Source: Brachionus plicatilis (Eukaryota > Rotifera > Eurotatoria > Ploima > Brachionidae). From it: a stretch of DNA of 64,000 bases. The position numbers were made by a program, and so were the translations under genes. Below the pieces are notes generated by a model. It was not told the DNA's origin. It saw nothing but the letters and a program-made list of their open reading frames with translations, and ran no database searches. This document shows, in pieces, positions 11,986-24,200 of this stretch. Location: NCBI GenBank assembly GCA_010279815.1, contig QEOQ01000141.1, positions 620,001 to 684,000 on the forward strand. The letters are read 5' to 3'. The first letter of the stretch is position 1. Each line of letters begins with the position of its first letter.

Positions 11986-13611
11986 TTTATTAACCTTATC
12001 ACGTGAATTACTAAAGCAAAAATTTATACATTTTTTTTAAAAAAGAATTTATGCAAATTTCAATTTAATTTTTGTCTTTTAAAAAATAAAAAAATACTCA
12101 TTGTAAAAATAAAAGTTAGTTTTTTAGTTTGAAATCAAACAATCATTTTCCAGAATTTTGAATTTCAAAAAATAAAAAAAATAGCAAAAATAACATTTTA
12201 AAAACATTAATATTTTTTTTCGAACATATATGTTATATGTTAATTAAAAATCAACTTTTAGGCTTAATTTAAACTTTTGTCATTGTATCAATCAATCCAG
12301 TTCTGATGTAGTTGGTTAGATTTAATAATGATTGATGAAAAAAATAAATTTCTTTTCATTATTTTTTGTGAATAATTCAAATGAACAATTAGTTTAAAAA
12401 AATTTAATGATTTAAAGCAATGCTGTTTACGGATCTGTTCAGACTAAATAAATTAATTAAACTTGTATAATATATTAATTAAGTATTGAAAATAAGTGCA
12501 ATCTAATTGCTTAGATAATTAAAACTACCTGGGGTATGAAATCGACACGACACGAGAATTGTTGAGAAAATCTTGAGAACTAAAATTTTCATTGAGTAAT
12601 GACATAACGCGTTTGAAGATATGACAAAAGGTTATCCAGTGTATTTTCATTAATTAATTGTCTAATTATTAAAAATTTTAAATATAGAAAATTTTAATTA
12701 TAGAAAAAAAAATAGACTAAAAAAAAAGTTTGGCTAAAAATTTAAATTAAAAAGCTAATGTTATTAATTTCAAATTAAGCTTAAAAATGAACAAAAATTT
12801 TTTATCATCAATTAATTATTATTTTTTAAAACTACAATTTCTTAATAATTATAACGATTGGTACTGTGACGGGACGTTCAATACTGCGCCCACTTTTTTT
12901 AAAAAATGTTATATCATCCATATTGTAATTGAATATTGAATCATTTTTAGAAGGTATTGGTAATAATTTAGTAATTGGTGAAGAAAAAAATTGAAAAAAA
13001 AAATAATTAGACTAGTAAGTATAATTTTCTTTATTTTTGAATTCTATATTTTTCTTTTCAACATTTTTTTCCAGAAAAATTCCATGTTTTTTTTTCTATA
13101 ATATCCAATAAAAATTTTTTTCTATATTATGGCACACTGCCGTAAGAATATTTTATCCAAAAGTAGTTGAGAATATTATTAGATGACTCCACAATAATGT
13201 ATTGCTTAAAAGTGTAATCTCAATTAATTAGGATTTTTTTTTGTTGAAATATAATTTTTAAAAACTGAATAATTTTAATTTCTTTTTAAAAAAAAAAATA
13301 CCTGACAGATATTTGTATTTTGTTGTAAATTGACTTATGATAAATTAAAAATTTCACTGTCTTGAAAATAAATTATTATCAATTATTATCAATTTAAAAA
13401 AAATTTTTTTTTAAGTATTATCAAATTTGGATCAATTTAAAATTTTGTTAAAGTAAAAATGAAACAAAAAAATTTAAATTATCACAAATATGCATTCAAT
13501 TCTGGGTTTTTTACCAAACAATTAAAAATAATGAAAAAAAGATGCTTAAACATATATTCTAACAAATAAATAAAATGTCAAGTTTAATTAAATATTTTAA
13601 TTTTTTTAAGA
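11986..13611. other. Intergenic, AT-rich
   Basis: No coding frame is supported. A small less AT-rich island at about 12858-12895 (actgtgacgggacgttcaat) stands out and may be a remnant of a mobile element. Several microsatellite-like A/T runs occur. Confidence 0.4.
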
Positions 13612-16600
13612 ATGTTCACGTCTGAAAAACAAATTGTAGATTATCATGAAAAATTAATTTTCAAAATTGATTCAATATATGAAAGCAAAAAACTGAATTA
13701 CAAAAATTACAAAGATGAGGTAACAGACAGCATAGACCGTAAAACAATGGTATCAAAAATAAAAGAAATTGAATCTTTTAATTTGGATCAATTTAAATCA
13801 AGTGCCGAAGATTATAAATTTTGTTATGCCATTCAAAATAAGTTGGCCAAATGTTCAATGTCTGGAAAGATTAGAAAAGGACTTCTTTGTTTGTACATAA
13901 CCAATTTTTTTCTAGATGACAGCGCGATCCAAAAAATTAAGTAGATTAATATTTTATTTATATATATAATAAAAAAATTTTTTTTTAATTCAAAAAGAGG
14001 AAACAGTAATAAAGTTAATTTGGGCTGTAAATATCAGTTCCTAAAGAATTTATTGGATTTAAACACAAACTTAATCAAAGATTTTAGTCAAAAAGAATTT
14101 GTGTTGAAAAATTTAACACTTGTAGTTGACTCGGTGTCCAAATCAGATTTTGATTTCATTTCTAATTTCGTGGATTCTAACAAAATCGAAAGTTTTAAAT
14201 TAAAATCAAAATATCATTACAGCAATCAAAACGATATCTTTATTTTTGAGTATCAAAATGGTAATGGATCATGGTTTGATGCATTGAAAAATTTAAATCA
14301 CCTTCAATTTTTACATCGTATTCCAATAATAAAGGAAAATATGTTTCACACTCTCAGCAATCTCATAAACTGATTTTGTCAGACTGCCGAATTGAAAAAA
14401 TAGAAAATGGAGCCTTCAATGGTCTTTATAATTTGAATTTGTTAGATTTAAGTGAAAACAAGTATAAAATCATACCAGATTTTATAAATTTATTGGCATT
14501 TACAGATTTGAAAAATTTGTCCTGTTTAATACTGGATTCAAATTCTCTTACAAGCCGTTTTTCAAAAATAACAGGCTCAAACGATAACTTGTCTATTACA
14601 AATGATTTCAATTTAATTAAGTTCGGAAAAATTAGTTATCTAAATTTGAAATGCAAAAATGTTTTCGATTTTGGTGTTCTGAAAAAATTTTACAGAAACT
14701 TAAAATTGCTGGAAAATATTCAAAAAATAGTTAAAGGAAATGAAAAATTTCTGCAAATAAATGAGATAGGACAAATGCATAATACGAATATGGATTGCAT
14801 TGGAAAAATTTTGCCAAAATTTTTAAATTTGTCATTTTTAAATGCACCGTTTTTCGTCAAAATTTTAATTTTGAAAATTTGAAATTTTTGACATTGGATC
14901 AAATTGAAAAAGTTCCTGCGTTTGGTCCAAATTTTCGAAAATTAAAAGCATTAAAAATTCAAGATGTAACTGATTTTGAAATAGATTGTTTCAAAAATTT
15001 AATATCACTTGATTTTTTGGACATTCGAGCGAACAATTCATCTATTCTTGACAAAATTACGTCGAACACTTTCAATGGGCTGATTAGATCCTACTCGAAT
15101 CTAAAATATTTTTGTATGGGCATTTATATAGTGGAAGACAAACCTATTGATTTCAATTCAAAAAAAGATTTATTCGAGAGTTTGTTCCATTTTCCAGAAA
15201 ATAAAATCGTACGAAAATTTTCATACTGCCATCCGAAAAGATCTACTTTTGTTGAAATCTTTGGTTTTAATGACAGAAAAGTTATTCAGGCTAATTTTCG
15301 ACTAATGAATGAAATTTTAGAGGAATACATTCACTATCCATATATTTGTGTAAAATTTTAATGAATTATCAATAATTTGTTCGTTTACCTGGGTTTAGGG
15401 CCCAATTTCTGAAATAATTGAAAAAATTTGCCGAATTCGAAGGGACTCAAATAAAATACAGAGTAACTTGGTTTTTATTGACAAGGTGAGTTAAATGGTT
15501 TTTAAAATAGATTAAAACAATGAAATTTTTTCTAGAACTTAACCTTTTATTCAGATATTGATATGATAGAAGTTTTTGTTTCGATTGAAGTTGAAATTCA
15601 GAATATTTTTAATTTATTTGAATGTAAAAATTCTCAAACAGTTAGCTATTTTAAAAATTATTTTTTAATTTCTTTAATATCGCAAAAATTTAAGCCTGAT
15701 GATAAAATCAAAGGCTATCTGTAAAATATTCAAATAAATTTTTTTAGTATTTAAAAATTTAGTAATTTTTTTTTTTAATTTTCATTGGAAAAAACAACCA
15801 TCTGTGATTTTGAAACAATTTATAGTTCAGAAAAGGTGATATTATTATTTAATCAAAAATTAAAATATTTAATTTTTAAATTTAGTTTGACTTTTTCAAG
15901 CCTGAAAAAACGAAATTATATTTATTGCCAAAAATAAAAAAATATTCAATTGAAATACAAAATTTTTGTAAATCAATCAAAGGTATATTATTTTAACAAG
16001 TCATGTTTTGTTAATAATTAGTTTTTTTAATTTGAATTTTCAGATCAAAATAACTGATAGTGATTGTGATTACATTCTACTTGATCTTAAACAATATCTA
16101 CAAGAAATTAATGATTTAATTGACGTATTTGGCCTAGAAGGTAGAATTTTAAAATTATCTACTGAAACAAAAGATAACGTAAAATTTAAAATCAAGAAAG
16201 CAATTTTTTTTAACTTTAAATTTTAGTCAAGAAAAATTAAATCTTATTACGAAATTTTTTCAACTGAAAAAAATTTTCAACATTTGAAAGATTGTTCCTT
16301 ACAAGATATTGCTTTTGAAATTGATGCAAAAGTAATGTTTTGTAAATATAACAAAGTCAAATTGTCAAATTTTAATTTTAGTCAGTTATATTTTGCATTA
16401 GAAGAGGTGTTTATTCTCAATTATTCGGCTTAATTGATAGGATTAATCAAATAGCAGAGTTTATGGTGAATTCGGTTAATCCTTTCTGTGTGCAAACATC
16501 TAGATACATTTTTGGACAGGTAATGTTTTAACCTTAAAAAAAGCCTTAAAAATTAAATTTTTAAGGAAATAAAAACCCAAAGTTTTGATTGGTATTTAAA

Positions 16601-16894
16601 GGAAAAATTGATGAAATTTATAAATGTTTTTAGAAATAACAAAAAATATTGGATATCAACCAACTAATGCGTTTAAATTTGTGAAAGTAATAATTTAAAA
16701 AAAAAATTTTCAATTTAATTTTTTTTTAGAAAAATTTAATTTCGGAGCCAATCGAATATTTATCAGGCGACTTTTTTGGATCAAATTGTGATAGATTATT
16801 TGGAAACTTGATAAGAAAAAATTTCGCTTCTTCTTTTAGTTATTTTAAAAAAAAATCTACTTTAAATAAAATTTTATCTTTTCCGCTATTTTAG
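13612..16894 (+). CDS. Leucine-rich-repeat protein gene, multi-exon, with two apparent frameshifts
   Basis: The gene starts at ATG 13612, one nt after an AG. Exon 1 is 13612-13940 (phase 2). Exon 2, 13998-15349, encodes leucine-rich repeats of the form xxLxxLxLxxNxL, for example LYNLNLLDLSENKYKIIP and NLSCLILDSNSL. Later exons are 15399-15485 and 15536-15720, then less certain pieces through 16894 ending LSFPLF-stop, with AATAAA four nt later. Inside exon 2 the frame breaks twice: near 14366-14369 (an A-run one base short) and near 14850-14855 (a T-run one base short). Repeat homology resumes in the new frame each time. The C-terminal part after the repeats matches nothing I know. The breaks could be homopolymer sequencing errors or real decay. 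LRR proteins usually bind other proteins; role unknown. Exon joins between 15.72 and 16.4 kb are not resolved. Confidence 0.6.
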
Positions 16895-16897
16895 ATT

Positions 16898-16903
16898 AAT
16901 AAA
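16898..16903 (+). promoter_or_regulatory. Poly(A) signal of the LRR gene
   Basis: AATAAA lies four nt after the TAG at 16892-16894, supporting this as the gene end. Confidence 0.5.
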
Positions 16904-18999
16904 GACTAATTTGAAGAAATTTATGTGGTTTAAATAAATCACTTCTAGAAATACAACAGTTCAATTAAAAGCATTTAAAAATTTAAAACTAATTTTTGGA
17001 TTATTTATTAAATTTAATGTTAATGTCTGAAAAAAATAGAACTTGTAAACTGAATTTTAAGGATTCATAATATCAAAAAAATCAAAATACTAACATGATT
17101 AAATTTATTTTTAAATGAGGCCATGCCAGGATCATAAATTTAAACTTAGAAAAAAGAATTAGGAACCATTAAATTATTTTAGTATTGGGATCCGTACAAA
17201 CAGACATTTAACCAGTCAAATTTTTTAGGACCCGTCTCTGTGTCTGCATTAATTGGTCATTCAAATATATTTTACCTATTTTTATTATACTTTACTGATA
17301 GTATTTGATAAATCAAGGTTTCTATTAAGTTATTTTTTTTCAAAGATAATAAATTGATGAAGGATCATAGTTCACAATACCAATTGTAAAATGTAGCATT
17401 TAAAATCTTAATTATTTTAACCATTTTTCAAATAAAATTTATGTTTTTTTTAATCAATGTACTAAATTTTTGGCGGAAGGCAATTTTGGCGAAAAGCTAG
17501 GCGGTCTCATTTTTAGACTGCAAAAATATTTATATTAAATTATATTAGAAACATTTTATCCAAAAAAATCAAAAATTGAATAAGGAATAAGACAATTTTA
17601 ATTTTAATTTTAAAACTTATTGTTATTTCAATTAAAAATCATATGCCATAAATATTTGTTTTTTAACGTCGCACTAAAAGCCCAAGAATTTGGTTTTGGT
17701 GCCTCGAAAAAGTAGAATTTTTCAAGGCTTCAGATAGCAAAGATGAAAACCGGAAGCCAACTTAATGACGAAATTTTCAATTTTTATTTTTTAGTAAGTC
17801 GAAAAAACTTTTTTTTAAGGCACTTAAACCGAATTCTTGGGCTTTTAGTGCGACGTTAAAAAACAAATATTAACGGTAATAATGTAAAAAAGATACATTT
17901 CGTTTATTAGGACTTTAGGTGACGAAAGAGCACTAGGTAAAAAAAATTTAAATTAGTTTATTTTATATAAATTCGAATGCTGAATAACACATTAAAAAAT
18001 CTTTCACTGCTGAGAATCCCTTCCTTGTTTTTATTAAAAGAAACGATTTTTTTATTTTTAAAATTTTCTAAAATGCTTAAATTGACCAATGCATTAAAAA
18101 AATATCATGTTCAAAAAATTAAAAGAAAGAGCAGTCTGAAAATCTGAGGCCTCGTCGGAAGGACATTGTCGTATTTTGTGGTTCATTTTTAAAGGAGAAA
18201 GAAAAATTTAGTATATAAGTTGGTAGTTTATTAAAGTTTTATTCATTAATTCTCCTTTTTTATTTCGAACAAAAAAAGTAAGGTAAAGTATAGTGATTAT
18301 TAAGTAAAAGTAAATATGAAAATTTTTTATCAAATATATACTCTAAGAAAACCCGAAAATTTAGGTTTCTTTTTTTTTAAATTATTTCTGAAAACTTTTA
18401 ACTTTTTTAAATGAATTCTACCTACACTTTTTTTAATTAAAGCCATAAAAATTTGAATGAAATTTTATTGAAATAATTATATTGATAAAATTGAGTTATT
18501 GATTTAAATAAAATGTCAAAGAGGTAGAAAAATTTTTGTTCCTCGGGAATCTCTCGCTATTGATCGCATTTTGTTTACTATTTTAAACTGTCGTCTTGAC
18601 TTGAATAAAACTTTCAAATGGTATTTTGACTTTTTTTAAATTATAGAAAGCATTGTCATTTATTTTTGAAAAATATTAGTATTGTTTAAAAATAATAGAC
18701 AAATGAGATTTACAAATAAACTTGATTTTTTGGGGTTCTTATTTTTTTCATAAAAATAATGCTGGAAAAATGCGCATTAACACTTATTTTTAAAGAAAAA
18801 CAGGAAATTTCGGTAATTATTATTTTAACTAAAATAAAATCGATTCATTGTCATCAAAATTTGAATTTTCGCAAATTATTGATCTTTAACTTTTATGATT
18901 TTTCGGTATTTTTCGTTAAAAAACACTTAATTTGATAAAATTACTTCAATTTTTTATTAAATTTTTTTAAAGAACTCCTTTTAATTTTTTTTGAAGGAT
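16904..18999. other. Intergenic region containing one foldback element
   Basis: No gene is supported. Apart from the inverted-repeat element at 17650-17872, less AT-rich patches at about 17190-17260, 17470-17510 and 18140-18180 may be mobile-element remnants. Confidence 0.4.
17650..17872. mobile_element. MITE-like foldback element with 40-bp perfect terminal inverted repeats
   Basis: Positions 17651-17690 and 17832-17871 are perfect reverse complements over 40 bp, and the arms continue with mismatches to about 54 bp each. The arms carry the conserved string aacgtcgcactaaaagccc. The roughly 140-bp centre has no coding frame. This is the architecture of a non-autonomous DNA transposon. No clear target-site duplication was identified, so the exact ends are uncertain. 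Confidence 0.7.
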
Positions 19000-20413
19000 G
19001 AAAAATAAGATAAAGCTTTATTCCAGATTAGCCTGAGTTTTCCTTCGAAACTTTTATAAATTAATAAATCAAGATGAGATCTACAGGTGCTTTGTAAAGC
19101 ATTTTGTCATACTTTATGTTAAATTTTATGAAGCTCTTAGCTACCATGCCTAAAATAAAATAAATTACATCTGCAATACCTGACTTAATACGTCCATTTC
19201 AGATAATTCTAAATAAAGCTACCTTTATTTTATTTATTTGTTAATCTAAAATGAATAATCCTATATTGACTCTATCAAAAATTTGTAAAGATTACCTAAT
19301 ATTTTTGGTTTTAGACCCCATTTTCTTTATAAGAGATATTCTATTATATTAAGCCTTGAATTACAGCGCTCTTTTAATTCATCCACCATTTGACTAAATG
19401 TAAATTTTGAGTCTAATTTGATTCCTAAGAACCTGACATTTTTCAACTTGTTTAAGGAACTTATTAACCACATTTTCAAGATTTCCTATCTTTTTAAAAA
19501 TAAAACAAGGAGCCAAATTATTTGCAAAAAGAAGAGACTATTGGCAGATTGTTTTCTTTTTGGTATTATCATACTTTTTGGTTTTATCAACGTGATTAAA
19601 AAAAATATAAAAAAAACATTTGGCAAGTTTTTTTTTCTATTTAACTTTTTTGAAATTTTTAAATTACGTTGTTTAATTTAAACTCAATACTTAAGCATGT
19701 TAAAATTTGAAATATAATTACGCAATTATTTCTAAAAATGTAAAATAGTAAAAAAAACTTGCCATATTAAAAAATAATATTTTTGAATAAAAAAGCTTTG
19801 AATAGCTTAACTAAAATTGAAAAAATAGCTAAATTTTATTTCAATAATTCTTTCTTAAAAGTTCTTTTTACATAGATTTTTCATCTTTTTTAAATAGAAA
19901 GAAAAAATTACTTAACAAATGTAATTAATAACTTTTCATTTTTATTTGTTATCTTTTTTCTTAAACATCGCCAAGACAGGCGTAATTTTATGAAATAAAT
20001 AGTTACTAAAAGAAGTGGACTAATTACTGACCTTTATGGAAATCCTGCTTTAATAGGGTATTGATGACTTAGATAACCATTTATATTTACTCTAAAAGAT
20101 CTTAAATGCAGAAACGATCTTAACCAGGATAAGGTCAAGACAAGGAGACAGATTAATTCTAATTAGCTTGTAAATTAGTTCATCGTGCCAAACTCTATCA
20201 AAAGCCTTAGAATTGTCAAAATATAGACAACAGACTTTTTTCTTTCTATTATAAAACTCTACAACTTATTGAATAAGAAAATAAATATGTTCAAGAAATT
20301 CTTGTAAAGATTATACTTTCAAGTAAATTTGCAAGGCAACTTGTCATACTAATTGGACGATAGTTAGGATCTTGAGTGGGAGAAGATTTATTGGGGATCA
20401 TGGTAATACTTGC
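19000..20413 (-). mobile_element. Decayed LINE (LINE B), 3' part: reverse transcriptase fragments
   Basis: Reading on the minus strand from 20413, the frame gives non-LTR reverse transcriptase motifs: ASITMIPNKSSP and NYRPISMTSCLANLLE (block 1-2), then, after frameshifts, FDNSKAFDRVWHDELIYKL (the DxxKAFD block). Near 19310-19480 it reads FLGIKLDSKF and KERCNSRLN, a post-RT thumb motif seen in CR1/jockey-type LINEs. The catalytic YADD block is lost or scrambled and stops are frequent, so the copy is dead. It was cut by the gypsy element at 20414; its upstream continuation is at 26346-26460. The left boundary is approximate. Confidence 0.75.
20409..20413. repeat. Target-site duplication of the gypsy element, left copy
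   Basis: CTTGC directly precedes the left LTR and is repeated at 26346-26350 directly after the right LTR. A duplication of 4-6 bp is typical of LTR-element integration. Confidence 0.85.
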
Positions 20414-20675
20414 TGTTGACGGACCATTATCTTGTCCTATTAAACAAACTCTTCGTCCTTTTCCAGACATAGATACAGATCAGAGATATATTTAAGAAAT
20501 ACCAATATATTTTATTAGAAAAACCACACAAAGCAACACAAAGAAAAGATTTATATACAGATAAATTATATTGTAACCAGTGACAATTTAATCAAATTAA
20601 CTAAACTTGGATACTTAATTAATGATTACTAAGGCAAACCAGAATATTAATTAGTCATTTATTCACACGTTAACA
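20414..20675 (-). repeat. 3' LTR of the gypsy element
   Basis: This 262-bp copy is identical by eye to 26084-26345. In element orientation it begins TGTTAACG and ends CGTCAACA. It contains the AATAAA signal at 20511-20516 on the minus strand. Confidence 0.97.
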
Positions 20676-20685
20676 CACTTCCCCC
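20676..20685 (-). promoter_or_regulatory. Polypurine tract
   Basis: Minus-strand GGGGGAAGTG abuts the 3' LTR, the place and composition expected for the plus-strand DNA primer of reverse transcription. Confidence 0.85.
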
Positions 20686-21277
20686 GGTCGATAAGCAATG
20701 TCCTCATTGCTCAAAAAAAAAATAAACACCTATTAAACTTTTACTCCCTTATTACTTTTTGCCAGACTAATTGTAGAATTTACTTATGGTAAAATTATCG
20801 TTGTCACTGTTTACTTTAATAAACAAGGTTAAGAAACAGTCACTTCATTAGATAGAATAAATAGCTTCAATGACTACGATCGGGGTTCCAACGGGCTCTC
20901 AGTCCTGTTAATCTTGGTGCCTTTGGCCACCATTAACGCTTCACCCTGACCCCTACAAAACCTCATTCACAAATCGTTACCTGGGAGCTCATTTAAACCT
21001 CAAGCATCAACTTTCGATGAGAAGGAAAATGTCCCAGTTTTCAAACTATAAATGGCCAGCTGCAGCTCCGTGGTAGCTCTTTCCCTATTTGGAGATTTTT
21101 TTTTTTTTTTACATATCGTCCACAACTTAGGGTGCTACAATTTTTTTTAGTGAGGTTTTTCCAAGCCATAGCTTATTAATCTTCTATCCAATAAGTGAAA
21201 GAAAATAATAAAAAAAATATTTGATAAATAAAAAAATAAATTTTAAATTTAAATTTAAATTTCCTTCTTCACAAACA
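20686..21277 (-). other. 3' untranslated region of the gypsy element
   Basis: About 590 bp lie between the gag-pol stop and the polypurine tract. The stretch is less AT-rich than the host DNA and has no long frame, so there is no env gene. Confidence 0.7.
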
Positions 21278-24200
21278 TCATTCCACGAATGGCTCGTACT
21301 TGCGCAGCCTTTGGACATGTACTGACATGCTTGTCCCATCTTTATCTATGCGATATGTCAAAGGGCTTAGTTTCTTTACAATTTTAAAGGGCCCTTGCCA
21401 TTTTGGAAGTAGTTTTTGGGTAAGTCCTTTCTTCGGTACCGGCCAGTAAATCATTACCAAATCTTCTATATTGAAATCAACTTGTTTTTGCTTCCGATCA
21501 TATCTGCTTTTGTAATTATTTATTTTTCGCTCTTGCCTGGCTTGTGCAGCTTCATGGCTTGCCCTTAGCCTTTTGAGATTTTTCTTCTTATATTCCCATA
21601 TGTCATGGTATTTGCAAGATATGTCACCAATTCCTAATGTAACATCCATTGGAAGAACAGGATCTCTTCCATATAGCAAGTAAAATGGAGTCTCCTGGAC
21701 TGTGTTCTGAATCGTCACTCTGTAAGCCATTAAGCAATCATCAAGCATCTCATCCCAATCTTTTTGGTCTTTTCTTGATTTTGTGGCTAAAGCATTGGAT
21801 AGGAATCTGTTGAATCTTTCAACTTTTCCGTTTGTCTGCGGATGCCTGGAACTTGCTTGAATCTTCAAAATATGGAATTCTGAGCAAAGCCTTTGGAATA
21901 AAGAAGAAGTAAATTGGGTTCCTTGGTCTGTAATTATTTTTCTAGGGCAGCCATGCCTGGTAATGATATTGCTATAGAATTTTGAAGCAACTTCCTTGGC
22001 CTCAATATTTCTCAATGCACATGCCTCGACCCAATTGGTAAAATAGTCAATAAAGACAAGGACGTATTTATGTCCCTTCGTAGTTTTCCGTAGTGGCCCC
22101 AGGATATCGATTCCCACCACTTCGAAAGGAGCATTTGTTCTTACTGGCTCGAGGAAGCCATGAAACTTAGGCTGAAGAGCTTTATGTTTCAAACAAGTCA
22201 AACATGCTTTTACCCATTTACTTACGTCTTCATACATTCCGTTCCAGAAATACTTGCTGCTTAAATAGCCAAACAGCTTGTCCCTAGCGACATGGGCCAA
22301 AACATTGTTATGGTAAACTTCTAACACTGTTGGAATTAGATGTTTTGGAATAACTAATAGATTTTTTTCATCATTTGTGCAAAAAAATAATTTTCCTTCA
22401 ATTTCTTTGTATCTTCTACCATTTTCCAACCATTCATTTTTCTCGCTATGTTCTATTTTTTCGAAGATTCTTAGCAAATATGTATCTTTTTTTTGCTCTT
22501 CATCTAATTTTAATGATTTTATTGCGTTCTGCATTACAAATAACGCTCCAGTATCACTGGCATCAGCGCTATTATCATGTATTAGCCTGGATAGTCCATC
22601 GCAATTACGGTTCGCGTAGCCTTTTTTAAATTTAATTTCAAATTCAAATTCTGACAGACGAAGGGCCCATCGTACCAATCTGGCTGGACCTTTTGCATCC
22701 ATCAACCATTTTAGAGATTCATGATCTGTCTCGACAATAAATTTATGGCCTATCAGGAAAGGTCTGAACATCTCACAAGCCCAAATAATGGCTAATGCTT
22801 CTTTCTCCCTTACAGTCCACTTCTTTTCTGCTTTTGTAAGAGCACGGCTAATATACATAATCACATGCTCATTTTTCCCAATTACTTGACACAAAACAGC
22901 CCCAAGTCCAATATCGCTTGCATCAGTTTGAACTTTGAAAGGATAATCATAATTCGGATGCTTAAGTATAGGCTCCGAACTAAGAATTTCTTTAAGTTGC
23001 TTGAATATCGTTTCGTGTTCTATCTTCCAGTTAAATTTGGTATTTTCCTTTAACAATTCATACAATCCATTTGTCAATTTTGAAAAATTGGGAATAAATT
23101 TCCGATAGTATCCACATATGCCAAGAAAACTTTTAAGACTTGATTTATCATTCGGTGTCTTGATTCTGGTTATTGCTGCAACTTTGCTCCGATCCGGACT
23201 AATTCCCATGGGTGTTACCTTATGCCCTAAATAAACTAATTCCTTTCTAAAAAATGCACACTTTGAACCTTTTACTCTTAAATTTGCTTTACGAATTCTG
23301 TCAAAAACAAGTTCCATATGTTTTAAATGCTCCTCGAAACTTCGAGAAAAAATTATTATATCGTCTAGATATACTAAACAACAGAACCACTTGAGGCCTC
23401 CAAATGCGGCATCCATATACCTCTGGAAAGTTGCCGGAGCGTTGGTAAGACCAAACGGCATTACCAAGAATTCATAAAGACCACAATGACATACGAATGC
23501 ATTTTTTATTCTATCTTCCACAGTCATAGGAACTTGCCAGTATCCAGAAGTCAGATCAAGGGTGCTAAAGTACTCAGCATTCCCAAGTGAATTGAGGCAG
23601 TCATCAATTCTTGGAAGTGGATACACATCCCGGACAGTTGCTTTATTTAGTTCCCTATAATCCACACAAAACCTAGTACTACCATCCTTCTTATTGACCA
23701 ACACTACCGGGGAAGCCCAGGGACTTCGCGAAGGTTGAATCACATTCATTTTCAACATTTCATCTACCTGATCCTCGATTATCTTCTTTTCCTTCAGTCC
23801 GACTCTTCTAGGCGGAGCGCTAGCTGGAAGATTCTTTCCAGTTTCGATGGAATGTGTTATACCTTTAGCAACTCCTGGTTTTACTAAGGTTTTGGAGAAA
23901 AGATCCTGGTTACAAATTAATAGATTCTTTACCATTTCCATCTGATATGAAGAAAGATTATTATCAAGGTTTATTCCCTCTGGTAGCTTATTATTTATAA
24001 CTTCTTTGCTGGGTCCGGAGGGCATTTGCATTTCAACTTCTCCTGACAAATCACCTACTGCCATTATCATACAGCTATTTCTTTTTATTCTTTTGAGATG
24101 AGACAATATTGTTCCTCTTGGTAGACAAATAGTGGTTGCCGACAGATTAGACACATTTACATTAATAATTTCCTCCTGAGTAACAATTCCTTTGGCTGTG

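Noticed and set aside
20676..21277. Possible envelope gene in the gypsy 3' region
   Set aside because: No frame of adequate length; the stretch is only about 600 bp.
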